Assembly: GCA_944386975.1 (NCBI GenBank)
Contig: CALXDC010000003.1
Span: forward strand, 1 to 64,000
Source: an uncultured Oscillospiraceae bacterium
GTDB lineage: Bacteria > Bacillota > Clostridia > Oscillospirales > Oscillospiraceae
Reading direction: 5' to 3'
Length of the DNA stretch: 64,000 nucleotides
The position numbers and the translations under genes were made by a program. The notes under the pieces were generated by a model. It searched no databases. It worked only from the letters and a program-made list of their open reading frames with translations, and was not told the origin of the DNA. Positions 56,972 through 64,000 of the stretch are shown here, piece by piece. Each line of letters starts with the position of its first letter. The first letter of the stretch is position 1.

Positions 56972-58590
56972 GCAGGGAAAGTCAGCGGCTGTGGGAGGCA
57001 ATGAGCAGCCTCTCCGACGAGAAGATCGACCAGGGGGCCGCCTTCGCCACCCAAAAGCGGCTCCACCGCCGCCGGTGGATGGCCCTGGCCGCCTGCCTGG
57101 TGCTGGTGCTGGGGATCGGTGCGGCCTGGCGGTTTGTCCGCTTCGGAGCCAGTGCCGGGGGGACCGGCAGCGAGGACGGCGTGACCTTCCAGGTCTACGC
57201 CGGTCCCGTGTTCCCGCTGGCCCTGGGAGCGGCGGACGACGCCGTCACCGCCTTTCGGACCGTCACGTTGGACTTCGCCCCCTGGGAGCCGGTGTGGATC
57301 TCCAACGAGGCGGAGGCCGCCAGCCGCACCTACCTTACGGAGGCGGAGCGGCAGGAGGTGCTGGAGCAGTATGACCAGTGGTTCCCCGAGGGGGGCTACT
57401 ACCAGGAGTCCGACGATATCCGGGTCACCGACGAATATGTCCTCACCAACGCCTCATCAGAGGACCGGACGGTGACGGTGCGCTACCCCTTCGCCGCACC
57501 ACTCTACAACCTCCAAAAGCTGCAGCCGTCGCTGACGGCGGAGGGGGAGGCCCTGGAGACCGTCCTCCGGGTAGGAGCATATTCCGGCGGCTTTACCGGA
57601 GTCTGGGGGGCAAACGACCCCGAGGGCAGCGCCAACCTCAGCCAGCCCGCCGGCTGGGAGGACTACCGGGACCTCCTCTCCGACGGCAGCTATCTGGAAA
57701 ACGCTCTGGGTCCGGCTCCGTCGGTGGACAACATCCCCGTCATCGTCTACCGCTTCACGGATCCCTACGGCCCGGAGGCGGACGAGGCGGCAGGCGTGCC
57801 CAATCCAACCCTCCGGGTGTCCATGGACCTCGACTACGGGGAGACCACGGTGCTGTCCTACGGCTTCCACGCCGGGGCCTATGACGCCCAGGCGGGGACC
57901 ATGATGAAGGGCTTCTCCATCCCCGACCCGGAGGACGGCGGGACCTATTACCTCCTGGTGCTGGGGGAGGATGTGGCAAACATGGCGATCCAGGGCTATG
58001 TCACCGGCGGGACGGACTCCGATACCATGGAGCTGGATGGCTGCGGCGTGACGGTGGAGCGGTACGAGAGTGATCTGGATACCATGCTGCGGACCATCCT
58101 GGCTTCGGATGTGAGCTGGCAGGACTATCTGACGGAGACCGGCCTCGGCTTTGAGACCTGCTACCGGGCCTTTCTGGAGCTGTTTCTCCAATACGGGGTC
58201 CTCTCCGACAGCGGCGTGGAGCGGTACGCCTTCGGCAATCTGGAGGACTTCACCGGCGAGACCTTCCGCATCGACCGGGTGTGCTGGCTGGAGGGGACGG
58301 TGACCATCCCCGCTGGGGGCAGCCTCACAGTGACGGCGGAGATGACCAAGTCTCCCAGCTTCGACTACGCCTGCACCCGCACGGAGAACCGCGGGATCTA
58401 CGGCTACGATATGGTGACGGCCCTGGGGTCCCAGCTCACCTTCACTGGACAGGAGGCAGTGATCGAGGACCGGGGCCTGGTGGAGATCGCCTTCCAGAAC
58501 TTCGGCTTTGACCTGGAGACCGGGGTCCGCCGGGTGGCGCTGGATGTGGGTCAGGACCACTACTATCTGGGCGTGCAGCGCAGGACGTAA
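56968..58590 (+). CDS. Probable membrane anti-sigma factor with large outer domain
   Basis: A 540-residue protein. A short cytosolic head (1-36; RLWEAMSSLSDEKIDQGAAFATQKR), where anti-sigma factors bind sigma, precedes one membrane helix (about 37-54). About 485 residues outside the cell are beta-rich, acidic and unlike any domain I recognise. The ATG at 56968 follows AAGGAG at 7 bases and overlaps the sigma stop, the usual arrangement of a cotranscribed anti-sigma. The outer domain may be the sensor. An N-terminal extension within the frame (from 56548) overlaps the sigma gene in another frame and is not believed. Confidence 0.7.
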   Translation: MSRESQRLWEAMSSLSDEKIDQGAAFATQKRLHRRRWMALAACLVLVLGIGAAWRFVRFGASAGGTGSEDGVTFQVYAGPVFPLALGAADDAVTAFRTVTLDFAPWEPVWISNEAEAASRTYLTEAERQEVLEQYDQWFPEGGYYQESDDIRVTDEYVLTNASSEDRTVTVRYPFAAPLYNLQKLQPSLTAEGEALETVLRVGAYSGGFTGVWGANDPEGSANLSQPAGWEDYRDLLSDGSYLENALGPAPSVDNIPVIVYRFTDPYGPEADEAAGVPNPTLRVSMDLDYGETTVLSYGFHAGAYDAQAGTMMKGFSIPDPEDGGTYYLLVLGEDVANMAIQGYVTGGTDSDTMELDGCGVTVERYESDLDTMLRTILASDVSWQDYLTETGLGFETCYRAFLELFLQYGVLSDSGVERYAFGNLEDFTGETFRIDRVCWLEGTVTIPAGGSLTVTAEMTKSPSFDYACTRTENRGIYGYDMVTALGSQLTFTGQEAVIEDRGLVEIAFQNFGFDLETGVRRVALDVGQDHYYLGVQRRT

Positions 58591-58597
58591 ACAAAGA

Positions 58598-58632
58598 AAG
58601 GTCCTCTGCAGGGGAACCCTGCAGAGGACCTT
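58598..58632. terminator. Bidirectional terminator between convergent genes
   Basis: A perfect 16-bp stem AAGGTCCTCTGCAGGG/CCCTGCAGAGGACCTT (58598-58613 with 58617-58632). It serves the anti-sigma gene and the convergent MATE gene. Confidence 0.85.
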
Positions 58633-58643
58633 GCCTGTTTGGT

Positions 58644-60011
58644 TCATCCAATGACGTGGAATTCCTTCCATTTGCCCCGGCGGTAGCGGACCAGGAAGAG
58701 CACCGCCCGGACCACCCAGTCGCCGAACATGGCCAACCACACGCCCATCAGCCCCATGCCGAGGCCCCAGCTGCTGGCCAGCACGTAGCTCAGCGCCACC
58801 CGGCAGGCGAACATGGAGCACAGGGACACCACCATGGTGAACACCGCGTCTCCCGCTGCCCGGAGGGAGTTGGGCAGGGTGAAGGCCATGGGCCAGAAGA
58901 TCACATTGGCCACCGCGCACACCCGCAGCACCTGGGCCGCCAGTTCCATGGCCTGGGGGCTGAGATTGAAGAGCGTCACCAGATATCCGGCGGCAAAAAA
59001 CTGCACGGCGCTCATGGCCAGCATGCACAGGTAGCTGGCCGTCACCAGCTGCCGGGTATACCGCTGGGCCTGCCGGACCTCTCCCGCGCCCATGCACCGG
59101 CCGATCACGGTGATGATGGCGAGGCCCAAGGCCATCCCCGGCACGTTGACCACCCCCGCCACGCTGTTGGCGATGGCGTTGGCGGCCACGGCGGAGGTGC
59201 CAAAGGTGGTGATCAGGTTCAGCACCAGCAGCTTGCCCGCCTGAAACATCCCGTTTTCCATGCCGTTGGGGATGCCGATGAACAAAATCCGCTTGACCAT
59301 ATCCCAGCGGAACTGGAAGCGCAGGATGCCCTCCACCCGCACCGTGTTCCGGGGGTGGCCCAGCATGGCCATGATGATGATTGCCGCGGCGATCCGGGAG
59401 ACCAGGGTGCCGATGCCGGCGCCGGCGGCCCCCATCTGGAAGCCGTAGATCAAGATGGCGTTGACGGCGATGTTGATGATGTTGATGATCAGGGAGCAGA
59501 GCATGGACACCTTGCTGTTGCCCATGGCCCGGAAGAGGGCGGCTCCGGCGTTATACACTCCCATGAAGGGATAGGCTGCCGCCGTCAGCAGGAAGTAGAC
59601 GAGGGCGCTGGCCATCACATCCGGCTCCACCTTGCCGAAAATCAGGGCCAGGATATGCTGCCGGAATACCAGGGCCACCGCCATCAGAAAGAGGGACACG
59701 GCGGTCATGGCGTATAGGAGCTGGTTGGCCGCCGTCCGGGCGTTGTGCGGCTCCCGCCGCCCCAGATACTGGGAGACGACCACCGCGCCGCCGGTGCTGA
59801 GGGCGGAGAAGATCTGAATGATGAGCGTATTGATGTTGTCCACCAGGGAGACGCCGGACACAGCGGCTTCTCCGGCAGTGGTGACCATGACGGTGTCCGC
59901 CATGCCCACTGTCATCAGCAGCAGCTGTTCGATCACCAGGGGGACGATCAGCCGCAGCAGGTCGTCGCGGGTAAAGAGGGGGGTGGATGTCTGCAGGGTC
60001 TTCTCCGGCAC
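58644..60011 (-). CDS. MATE family efflux transporter
   Basis: A 455-residue protein with twelve membrane helices in two repeats: 'RLIVPLVIEQLLLMTVGMADTVMVTTAGEAAVSGVSLVDNINTLIIQIFSALSTGGAVVVSQYLGRRE' is the first and 'FIGIPNGMENGMFQAGKLLVLNLITTFGTSAVAANAIANSVAGVVNVPGMALGLAIITVIGRCMGAGE' the second. It exports drugs or metabolites by Na+ or H+ exchange; substrate unknown. The GTG at 60011 has AAGGAGG 7 bases upstream. Confidence 0.93.
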   Translation of the reverse strand: MPEKTLQTSTPLFTRDDLLRLIVPLVIEQLLLMTVGMADTVMVTTAGEAAVSGVSLVDNINTLIIQIFSALSTGGAVVVSQYLGRREPHNARTAANQLLYAMTAVSLFLMAVALVFRQHILALIFGKVEPDVMASALVYFLLTAAAYPFMGVYNAGAALFRAMGNSKVSMLCSLIINIINIAVNAILIYGFQMGAAGAGIGTLVSRIAAAIIIMAMLGHPRNTVRVEGILRFQFRWDMVKRILFIGIPNGMENGMFQAGKLLVLNLITTFGTSAVAANAIANSVAGVVNVPGMALGLAIITVIGRCMGAGEVRQAQRYTRQLVTASYLCMLAMSAVQFFAAGYLVTLFNLSPQAMELAAQVLRVCAVANVIFWPMAFTLPNSLRAAGDAVFTMVVSLCSMFACRVALSYVLASSWGLGMGLMGVWLAMFGDWVVRAVLFLVRYRRGKWKEFHVIG

Positions 60012-60181
60012 GGGTCTGCCTCCTTTTTGCTACACACAGGATGAAAGGAATTGCCTCCGATTGGCAGACCCCATTGTACTCCCGCCCCCAGGAAAAACAA
60101 TTGGCAAATGTTACAAATTGTGCCTGTTTTCTCCGCCCTTCTCTCCAACAGGGCACTGTGTGCGCCAAATTTTCCGAACGC

Positions 60182-60952
60182 CTATAGCCGCGCCAGCACC
60201 TCCTCCACCCGGCGGCAGCGGCGGGGGAACCGGGCCTTCAGCTCCTCCGCGGCGCTCTCCATGAGGTGCGCCTCCCCCACCGCCTCCAGCATGGGGACGT
60301 CGTTGTAGTTGTCCCCGATGGCCAGCACCTCTTCCGGCGAGACACCCAGCGTGCGGCAGAGGGCGGCGATGCCCGTGCCCTTGTCCGCTACGGTGAAATC
60401 CACCCACCGCTCCCCGGCTACCGCAACGGAAAACCGGTCCGACCAGCGGGGGATCATCTCCGCCGCCACCGGCTTTGCGCCGCCGGGGCAGTAGGCCGAC
60501 AGCTTCACCACCGGCTCCGGGATGTCCTCCCAGCGGTCCGCCCGGGCGCAGCGGTTGCCCAGCGCCTGAATCGGAGCAACCACCAGTCCGCCGTCGGCAG
60601 GGCAGGTATAGCTCACGTTTTCCCCCGAGACCATGATCTCACAGTCGGCCCTTTCCCGGATCTCACACCACAGCGCCCGGCCTGTCTCCGGCGCCACCGT
60701 CACCTTTTCCAGCAGGGGACCGGGGTTCCCGGGGCCGAAGAGCAGGGCGCCGTTTTCACAGAGGTACATGAGCTGATCGGCTACCGGGGCGAACAGGCGG
60801 CGGAGACTGGCGTACTGCCGACCGCTGGCGGGGCAGAAGAGGATGCCCCGCTCCCTGAGGCGGCGGATCTCCCGGAAGATCACCGGGTCGATCTCGCAGC
60901 CCCCCTCCTGGAGCAGCGTGCCGTCAATGTCACAGGCGATCACTTTGATCAT
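60182..60952 (-). CDS. Cof-type HAD-IIB family hydrolase
   Basis: A 256-residue haloacid-dehalogenase-fold phosphatase. The nucleophile Asp is in CDIDGTLL (motif 1), the Thr/Ser in 'CPASGRQYASL' (motif 2), Lys in DKGTGIAAL (motif 3) and Asp in GDNYNDVPMLE (motif 4). The C2-type cap lies between (about 85-185). Such enzymes dephosphorylate sugar phosphates or cofactor intermediates. It is last in a run after the ArsR-like gene, 66 bases apart, with a hairpin in the gap. Confidence 0.9.
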   Translation of the reverse strand: MIKVIACDIDGTLLQEGGCEIDPVIFREIRRLRERGILFCPASGRQYASLRRLFAPVADQLMYLCENGALLFGPGNPGPLLEKVTVAPETGRALWCEIRERADCEIMVSGENVSYTCPADGGLVVAPIQALGNRCARADRWEDIPEPVVKLSAYCPGGAKPVAAEMIPRWSDRFSVAVAGERWVDFTVADKGTGIAALCRTLGVSPEEVLAIGDNYNDVPMLEAVGEAHLMESAAEELKARFPRRCRRVEEVLARL

Positions 60953-60978
60953 ATCGCATCTCCTCTCTATATCGGGAA

Positions 60979-61006
60979 CAAGCCCGCAGACACGGCTGCG
61001 GGCTTG
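60979..61006 (-). terminator. Hairpin after the ArsR-like gene
   Basis: A perfect 11-bp stem CAAGCCCGCAG/CTGCGGGCTTG (60979-60989 with 60996-61006). Only a weak T-run (TTGTT) follows on either strand, so it may be a partial terminator. Confidence 0.55.
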
Positions 61007-61018
61007 TTTGGTACAGGG

Positions 61019-61486
61019 TTATTTGGCACGTTTGCGGGGGGTCTTGGCCGCCGGCTTCTTCCCGACGCTCTTGGGGGCGGCGGGAGCCGTCTCCGCCGGA
61101 GTTTCGGCCTCCGCAGGGGCGCTGGCGGCCGCAGGGACCTCCACCGTCACCGCCGCTTTGGCGGCGGTCTCGGCGTTTTCCGCCAGTACCTGGGCGGGAT
61201 TCCAGGGCCAATAGTCCTTGCTGCTGATGGTATCCAGCACCAGCATAAACTCGTCCCAGGTTCTGCGGTCGATACTGTAATAGGTCCGTTTCCCGGTCTT
61301 TTTCTCCTGGAGAAGCTTGCTGTCCGTCATAGCCTTCATGTGGTGGGACAGGGTGGGCTGGCTGATGGTAAACTCGCCCAGCAGCTCGCTGGCGCATTTT
61401 TCGCCGTCCACCAGCAGCTGCAGAATCCGGATGCGGTGGGGGTCGCCGAGGACCTTGCACAGCTCCGACACTTCATTGATGTTCAT
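61019..61486 (-). CDS. ArsR family regulator with Ala/Pro/Lys-rich C-terminal tail
   Basis: A 155-residue protein. Residues 1-100 form an ArsR winged helix: 'VSELCKVLGDPHRIRILQLLVDGEKCASELLGEFTISQPTLSHHMKAMTDSKLLQEKKTGKRTYYSI'. One Cys remains of the usual ELCVCDL metal site (EKCASELL), so metal sensing is not assured. The last 45 residues are a low-complexity Ala/Pro/Glu stretch ending in basic KKPAAKTPRKRAK, like histone H1-type tails, and may bind DNA non-specifically. The ATG at 61486 has GGGAGG upstream. The promoter carries GACAG/CTGTC dyads. Confidence 0.85.
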   Translation of the reverse strand: MNINEVSELCKVLGDPHRIRILQLLVDGEKCASELLGEFTISQPTLSHHMKAMTDSKLLQEKKTGKRTYYSIDRRTWDEFMLVLDTISSKDYWPWNPAQVLAENAETAAKAAVTVEVPAAASAPAEAETPAETAPAAPKSVGKKPAAKTPRKRAK

Positions 61487-61500
61487 ACGTACCTCCCATA

Positions 61501-61551
61501 GACAGGATTCTATCTGTCTCATAGCATACGGCAGGACAGACTGCCTGTCAA
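61501..61551 (-). promoter_or_regulatory. arsR-like promoter with two dyad operators
   Basis: On the minus strand, TTGACA (61551-61546), 17 bases and TATGCT (61528-61523). GACAG-N5-CTGTC (61535-61549) overlaps the -35 and spacer, and GACAG-N8-CTGTC (61501-61518) follows the -10. Autorepression by the encoded winged-helix protein is inferred. Confidence 0.75.
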
Positions 61552-61578
61552 GGAAAATTTTGCAAAAAAACTCCAGTT

Positions 61579-62040
61579 TTATGACCTACCGCGGCGCAGC
61601 TGTGCCAGAAGGGCGGAGCAGCCGGCCAGCACGTCCCGGTAGGTCTCGTCAAAGTTGCCGGTGTACCAGGGATCGGCAATGTCCCGTTGTTCGCCGGTGA
61701 AGGAGAGGAGGAGGTGAATTTTGTGCTGGCGGTCGTCGCCCAAGATCCGCTCCATGCCGCGGAGATTGTACCGGTCCATGCAGATAAGGTAGTCAAAGCG
61801 GGCGTAATCCCCCTTTTCCAGTCTGCGGGCGGTTTTGCCGGAGCAGTCGATGCCGTGCTCCCGGAGCTTCCGGCGGGCGGGGGGATAAACAGGGTTTCCC
61901 AGTTCCTCGCAGCTGGTGGCGGCGGAAGCAATTTCAAATTCTCCCGCCAGCCCTGCTTTTTGTACGAGATCCTTCATGATAAATTCCGCCATAGGGCTGC
62001 GGCAGATATTGCCGTGGCACACGAAAAGTATTTTTATCAT
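61579..62040 (-). CDS. Low molecular weight protein-tyrosine phosphatase
   Basis: A 153-residue enzyme. The P-loop CHGNICRSPMAE (Cys8, Arg14 of the CX5R motif) and the general-acid loop DPWYTGNF (Asp near 123) are complete. It removes phosphate from tyrosine residues. ArsC-type arsenate reductases share this fold but need extra Cys residues that are absent here. The ATG at 62040 follows TAGGAAAG. Confidence 0.93.
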   Translation of the reverse strand: MIKILFVCHGNICRSPMAEFIMKDLVQKAGLAGEFEIASAATSCEELGNPVYPPARRKLREHGIDCSGKTARRLEKGDYARFDYLICMDRYNLRGMERILGDDRQHKIHLLLSFTGEQRDIADPWYTGNFDETYRDVLAGCSALLAQLRRGRS

Positions 62041-62759
62041 CTTTCCTATATCCCTTCCTAAATCGTTTCTCCCTTGCCGCTACGGGCTTCCCTGGGGATT
62101 TCTCCTGGAAAATTTCTCTGTGTCTGTACATCACTGCGGTTTTTCATATAAATTTCCGGGCAAGGGGGGCGGCACAGTGCTTGAGACAGTAGGAATCAAG
62201 CAGCTGCAGCCGGTTTTCAACCCCCCAAATCGCCTCTGTGATGAAAAGAGCATTTGCAGGACAAAGAAAGTATAGCATAACAAGCCGCCCTTTTCACCAC
62301 CAAGTTCAGGTAGCGTACCGTGCTTTCGCAATTTGTTCTGCAGGCAGCGTTTGATTCGGCCTGTGGTCCCAATTCATCATGCCGATGGGGAGCCGGTCTC
62401 ATTCGGCAGTCTGCGCAGCGCAGGGATGACGGAAATGGAGCGGTCTTCCGCAGTCCGGCAGCCCGTTCACGGGGTGGAGCTGCCTGTAACCGCCTGCCGC
62501 ATCATCGTGCGCTCCATCAATTTATGGAGCTTGACGGTCCTGTTTTTCCCACGTGGGGACATATAGAAAAGAAGAAAGGGTCTTGCTGCAATTTTCAGAC
62601 GGCGATGACCGGTGGGACTCGGCGGGATCCATACAGGCGCAGGCAGTCCAACCGGCGAGCGTGCTGTAAAAGACGATCAAGAAGGGGGAACAGTGATGGA
62701 ATATTGAGGCCCTTTCCCTGCTGGGGCAGCCGCCGTCAAAAGAAGAAGGAGGTTCTATC
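62041..62759 (+). other. Gene-free region, possibly degraded sequence
   Basis: No credible gene is seen in 719 bases. Several short open frames run through it without ribosome sites or known motifs, and the coding bias of the neighbourhood is lost. A fragment reading VTACRIIVRSINLWSLTVLFFP (near 62480-62560) might be a remnant of an old gene. I see no repeat, tRNA or clear terminator. Confidence 0.4.
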
Positions 62760-63452
62760 ATGTACAAGCGATATGGATGCATACTGGCTTTGTTGGGCGT
62801 TATACTGACATTATCCGGTTGTAAGGACCCGGCAGACGGACAATCCGTACAACAGGACCAGACATCCGGCTTCTCCTATGCCCAGGTTCTTGAGAGCGTG
62901 GAGGAAAAAATTCTTTACACAGGGAGAGACGACGGAGATAGTCAGGCGCTGCTATACGATTTGAACGGCGATGGCGTGGAAGAGCTGCTGCTATGCTACC
63001 TGTATGGAGGCGGTTGGACTGCCTTTGAGGTCTGGACCACTGCCGATGAGATTCCGGTCCAGCTCTGCGCCGTTTCCGACATGGGCAATGTTGCAGGGAA
63101 TGGGTCCTACGGAATGAGTCTGGCTGCCGGCGATGGCGGCGAGCTCCTCTGCTTCTGGTATCAAAACAGCGAGTCGAGCCCTCCGGGCAGCACGAGCAGA
63201 TACTGTGCCTGCCTGTGGGAAATTGGAGATTCTGTTTTTCCTTATGGTCCGCAGCGCCTGGGGTGGACCATTTACCGGACCGAGAGCGATTCCGAACTCA
63301 AGGCTTCTTATGGAATGGGAAGCGGAAACTATGTGCTTGCGGACTATGAGAATATGATGGAAAAGTGGATGGACGCGCCGGAGGAGCAGCTGGCGGGAAC
63401 AAATGCTGCGGATGGCCTGACCGTTGGGGAGTTGCTGGGGCAGCTTCAATAG
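62760..63452 (+). CDS. Lipoprotein with EF-hand-like repeat, unknown function
   Basis: A 230-residue lipoprotein. The signal KRYGCILALLGVILTLSGC ends in a lipobox with Cys at residue 21. A Gln/Asp-rich linker precedes 'LLYDLNGDGVEELLLCYL' (about 61-78), a DxNxDG calcium-binding loop like those in VCBS/dockerin-type proteins. The rest (about 80-230) is beta-rich and not recognised. AAGAAGGAGGTTCTATC precedes the ATG. A secreted, lineage-specific surface protein is likely. Confidence 0.7.
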   Translation: MYKRYGCILALLGVILTLSGCKDPADGQSVQQDQTSGFSYAQVLESVEEKILYTGRDDGDSQALLYDLNGDGVEELLLCYLYGGGWTAFEVWTTADEIPVQLCAVSDMGNVAGNGSYGMSLAAGDGGELLCFWYQNSESSPPGSTSRYCACLWEIGDSVFPYGPQRLGWTIYRTESDSELKASYGMGSGNYVLADYENMMEKWMDAPEEQLAGTNAADGLTVGELLGQLQ

Positions 63453-63663
63453 GTACGCAGAAGAATGCTGCGGATGGACAAATGCTTCCGGCGCTGCGCT
63501 GCGTCCTCGTTTCCCTGTTACCGATAAGAAGACCGCCGCATGAGGAACATGCCGTTCTGTCCGTCATCTTCGCACGGACCGGCTGCTGCAGAGACGGGGC
63601 TATGCTTTACACCGGCCGCTAAGTGTCGGTATCCCGCTGGGTGTGAGGATTGCCCACAGAAAA

Positions 63664-63708
63664 ACCGCCGTCTCCAGGCCTGTGCGCCGGGACGGCGGTC
63701 TTTGTTTT
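63664..63708. terminator. Bidirectional terminator
   Basis: A perfect 9-bp stem ACCGCCGTC/GACGGCGGT (63664-63672 with 63691-63699). It is followed by CTTTGTTTT on the plus strand and TTTTTC on the minus strand. It lies between the lipoprotein and the convergent gene at the window end. Confidence 0.75.
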
Positions 63709-63779
63709 CGCTGAGATACGGAATTGCCCCATTCCTGGGGCGCATCCGCGAAAGGGCTGTTTTCTGCCGGGGCGGCGTG

Positions 63780-64000
63780 TCATGGAAACATGGAGTCCGC
63801 CATTTTCTTCAGATCATCCGGGCCTACGCATCCGGTAATCGAAAATACCGTATCCTCATACTGCCAGACGACCACATGGCGGGAATTGTTGGTGAAAAGA
63901 TAGTGGCGCACCCCATTGCTGTAGAACTCCTCAACGGGATTTTCGTCCTTTACAAACTGAGGCGTGGAGATCGTGTCTATATTTACTGTCACCATCAGGT
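63780..64000 (-). CDS. DUF4367-like protein, C-terminal part (cut by window edge)
   Basis: The frame is open to the right edge, so only about the last 73 residues are seen. 'HYLFTNNSRHVVVWQYEDTVFSITGCVGPDDLKKMADSMF' resembles the end of DUF4367 proteins, which often sit beyond a membrane helix in anti-sigma-like proteins. The start is outside the window, so function and length cannot be judged. The visible ATG at 63995 may be internal. Confidence 0.55.
   Translation of the reverse strand, partial: LMVTVNIDTISTPQFVKDENPVEEFYSNGVRHYLFTNNSRHVVVWQYEDTVFSITGCVGPDDLKKMADSMFP

Noticed and set aside
61019-62040. ArsR plus LMW phosphatase as an arsenate resistance pair
   Set aside because: The phosphatase has the tyrosine-phosphatase motifs CX5R and DPW but not the extra Cys pair of arsenate reductase, and the ArsR metal site is incomplete. 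No arsenite pump is nearby.

Overview
The window is GC-rich DNA from a spore-forming, anaerobic member of the Firmicutes/Clostridia. The gene content points to the Oscillospiraceae (Flavonifractor/Lawsonibacter/Intestinimonas-like). This is inferred from spoVAD-spoVAE, a Rex-type redox operator in front of an alcohol dehydrogenase, a tig-clpP-clpX-lon-engB cluster, DUF4914, many Gram-positive style promoters (TTGACA-N17-TATAAT) and strong GGAGG ribosome sites. The species cannot be named from the sequence alone.

Layout. 1-112: 3' end of a 5S rRNA and its terminator. 195-1941: a small operon with a DUF2089 regulator, a membrane protein and an aromatic-acid-exporter-like protein. 2018-5364: a ZIP metal transporter, a secreted SLH-domain protein and an iron-type alcohol dehydrogenase under an apparent Rex operator. 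5494-10370: polA-rimI-GNAT-tsaD. 10941-16635: lepB-rbgA-rnhB-yraN-dipeptidase-thrC-phosphoesterase, all on the plus strand with tiny gaps. 16809-23478: the protein-quality cluster tig-clpP-clpX-lon-engB. 23573-26909: a secreted copper-amine-oxidase-N-like protein, then a minus-strand MoxR ATPase/VWA pair. 27048-32546: three small regulatory units: PadR with a broken DUF2812 gene, LytTR with DUF3021, and BlaI with an M56 peptidase. 32561-36225: copper resistance (copA, csoR) split by a nested inverted-repeat element. 36228-43541: a BMP-type nucleoside/purine ABC importer and a YesMN-type two-component system. 43640-47452: spoVAD-spoVAE, a zinc-ribbon protein, a CDF exporter and an ArsC-like protein. 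47483-48525: a sirtuin and two tRNA-Leu genes. 48784-50676: a large DUF4914 P-loop protein. 51214-56299: a four-gene sugar (galactofuranose-type) ABC importer. 56304-58632: an ECF sigma factor with a probable membrane anti-sigma. 58644-64000: MATE pump, HAD phosphatase, ArsR with a histone-like tail, LMW phosphatase, a lipoprotein and a truncated DUF4367-like gene.

The core is housekeeping (DNA repair, tRNA modification, secretion, ribosome assembly, proteolysis). Between these blocks sit small self-regulated units, and at least six of them show a clear dyad or repeated operator inside or beside a near-consensus promoter (DUF2089, Rex target, PadR, BlaI, CsoR, ArsR). The most unusual points are: a CopZ-like copper chaperone domain fused in frame to the end of CopA but still carrying its own perfect Shine-Dalgarno and ATG; the nested repeat element between csoR and copA; a DUF2812 gene cut by one in-frame TGA; and a MoxR ATPase ending in a Cys/His-rich tail.
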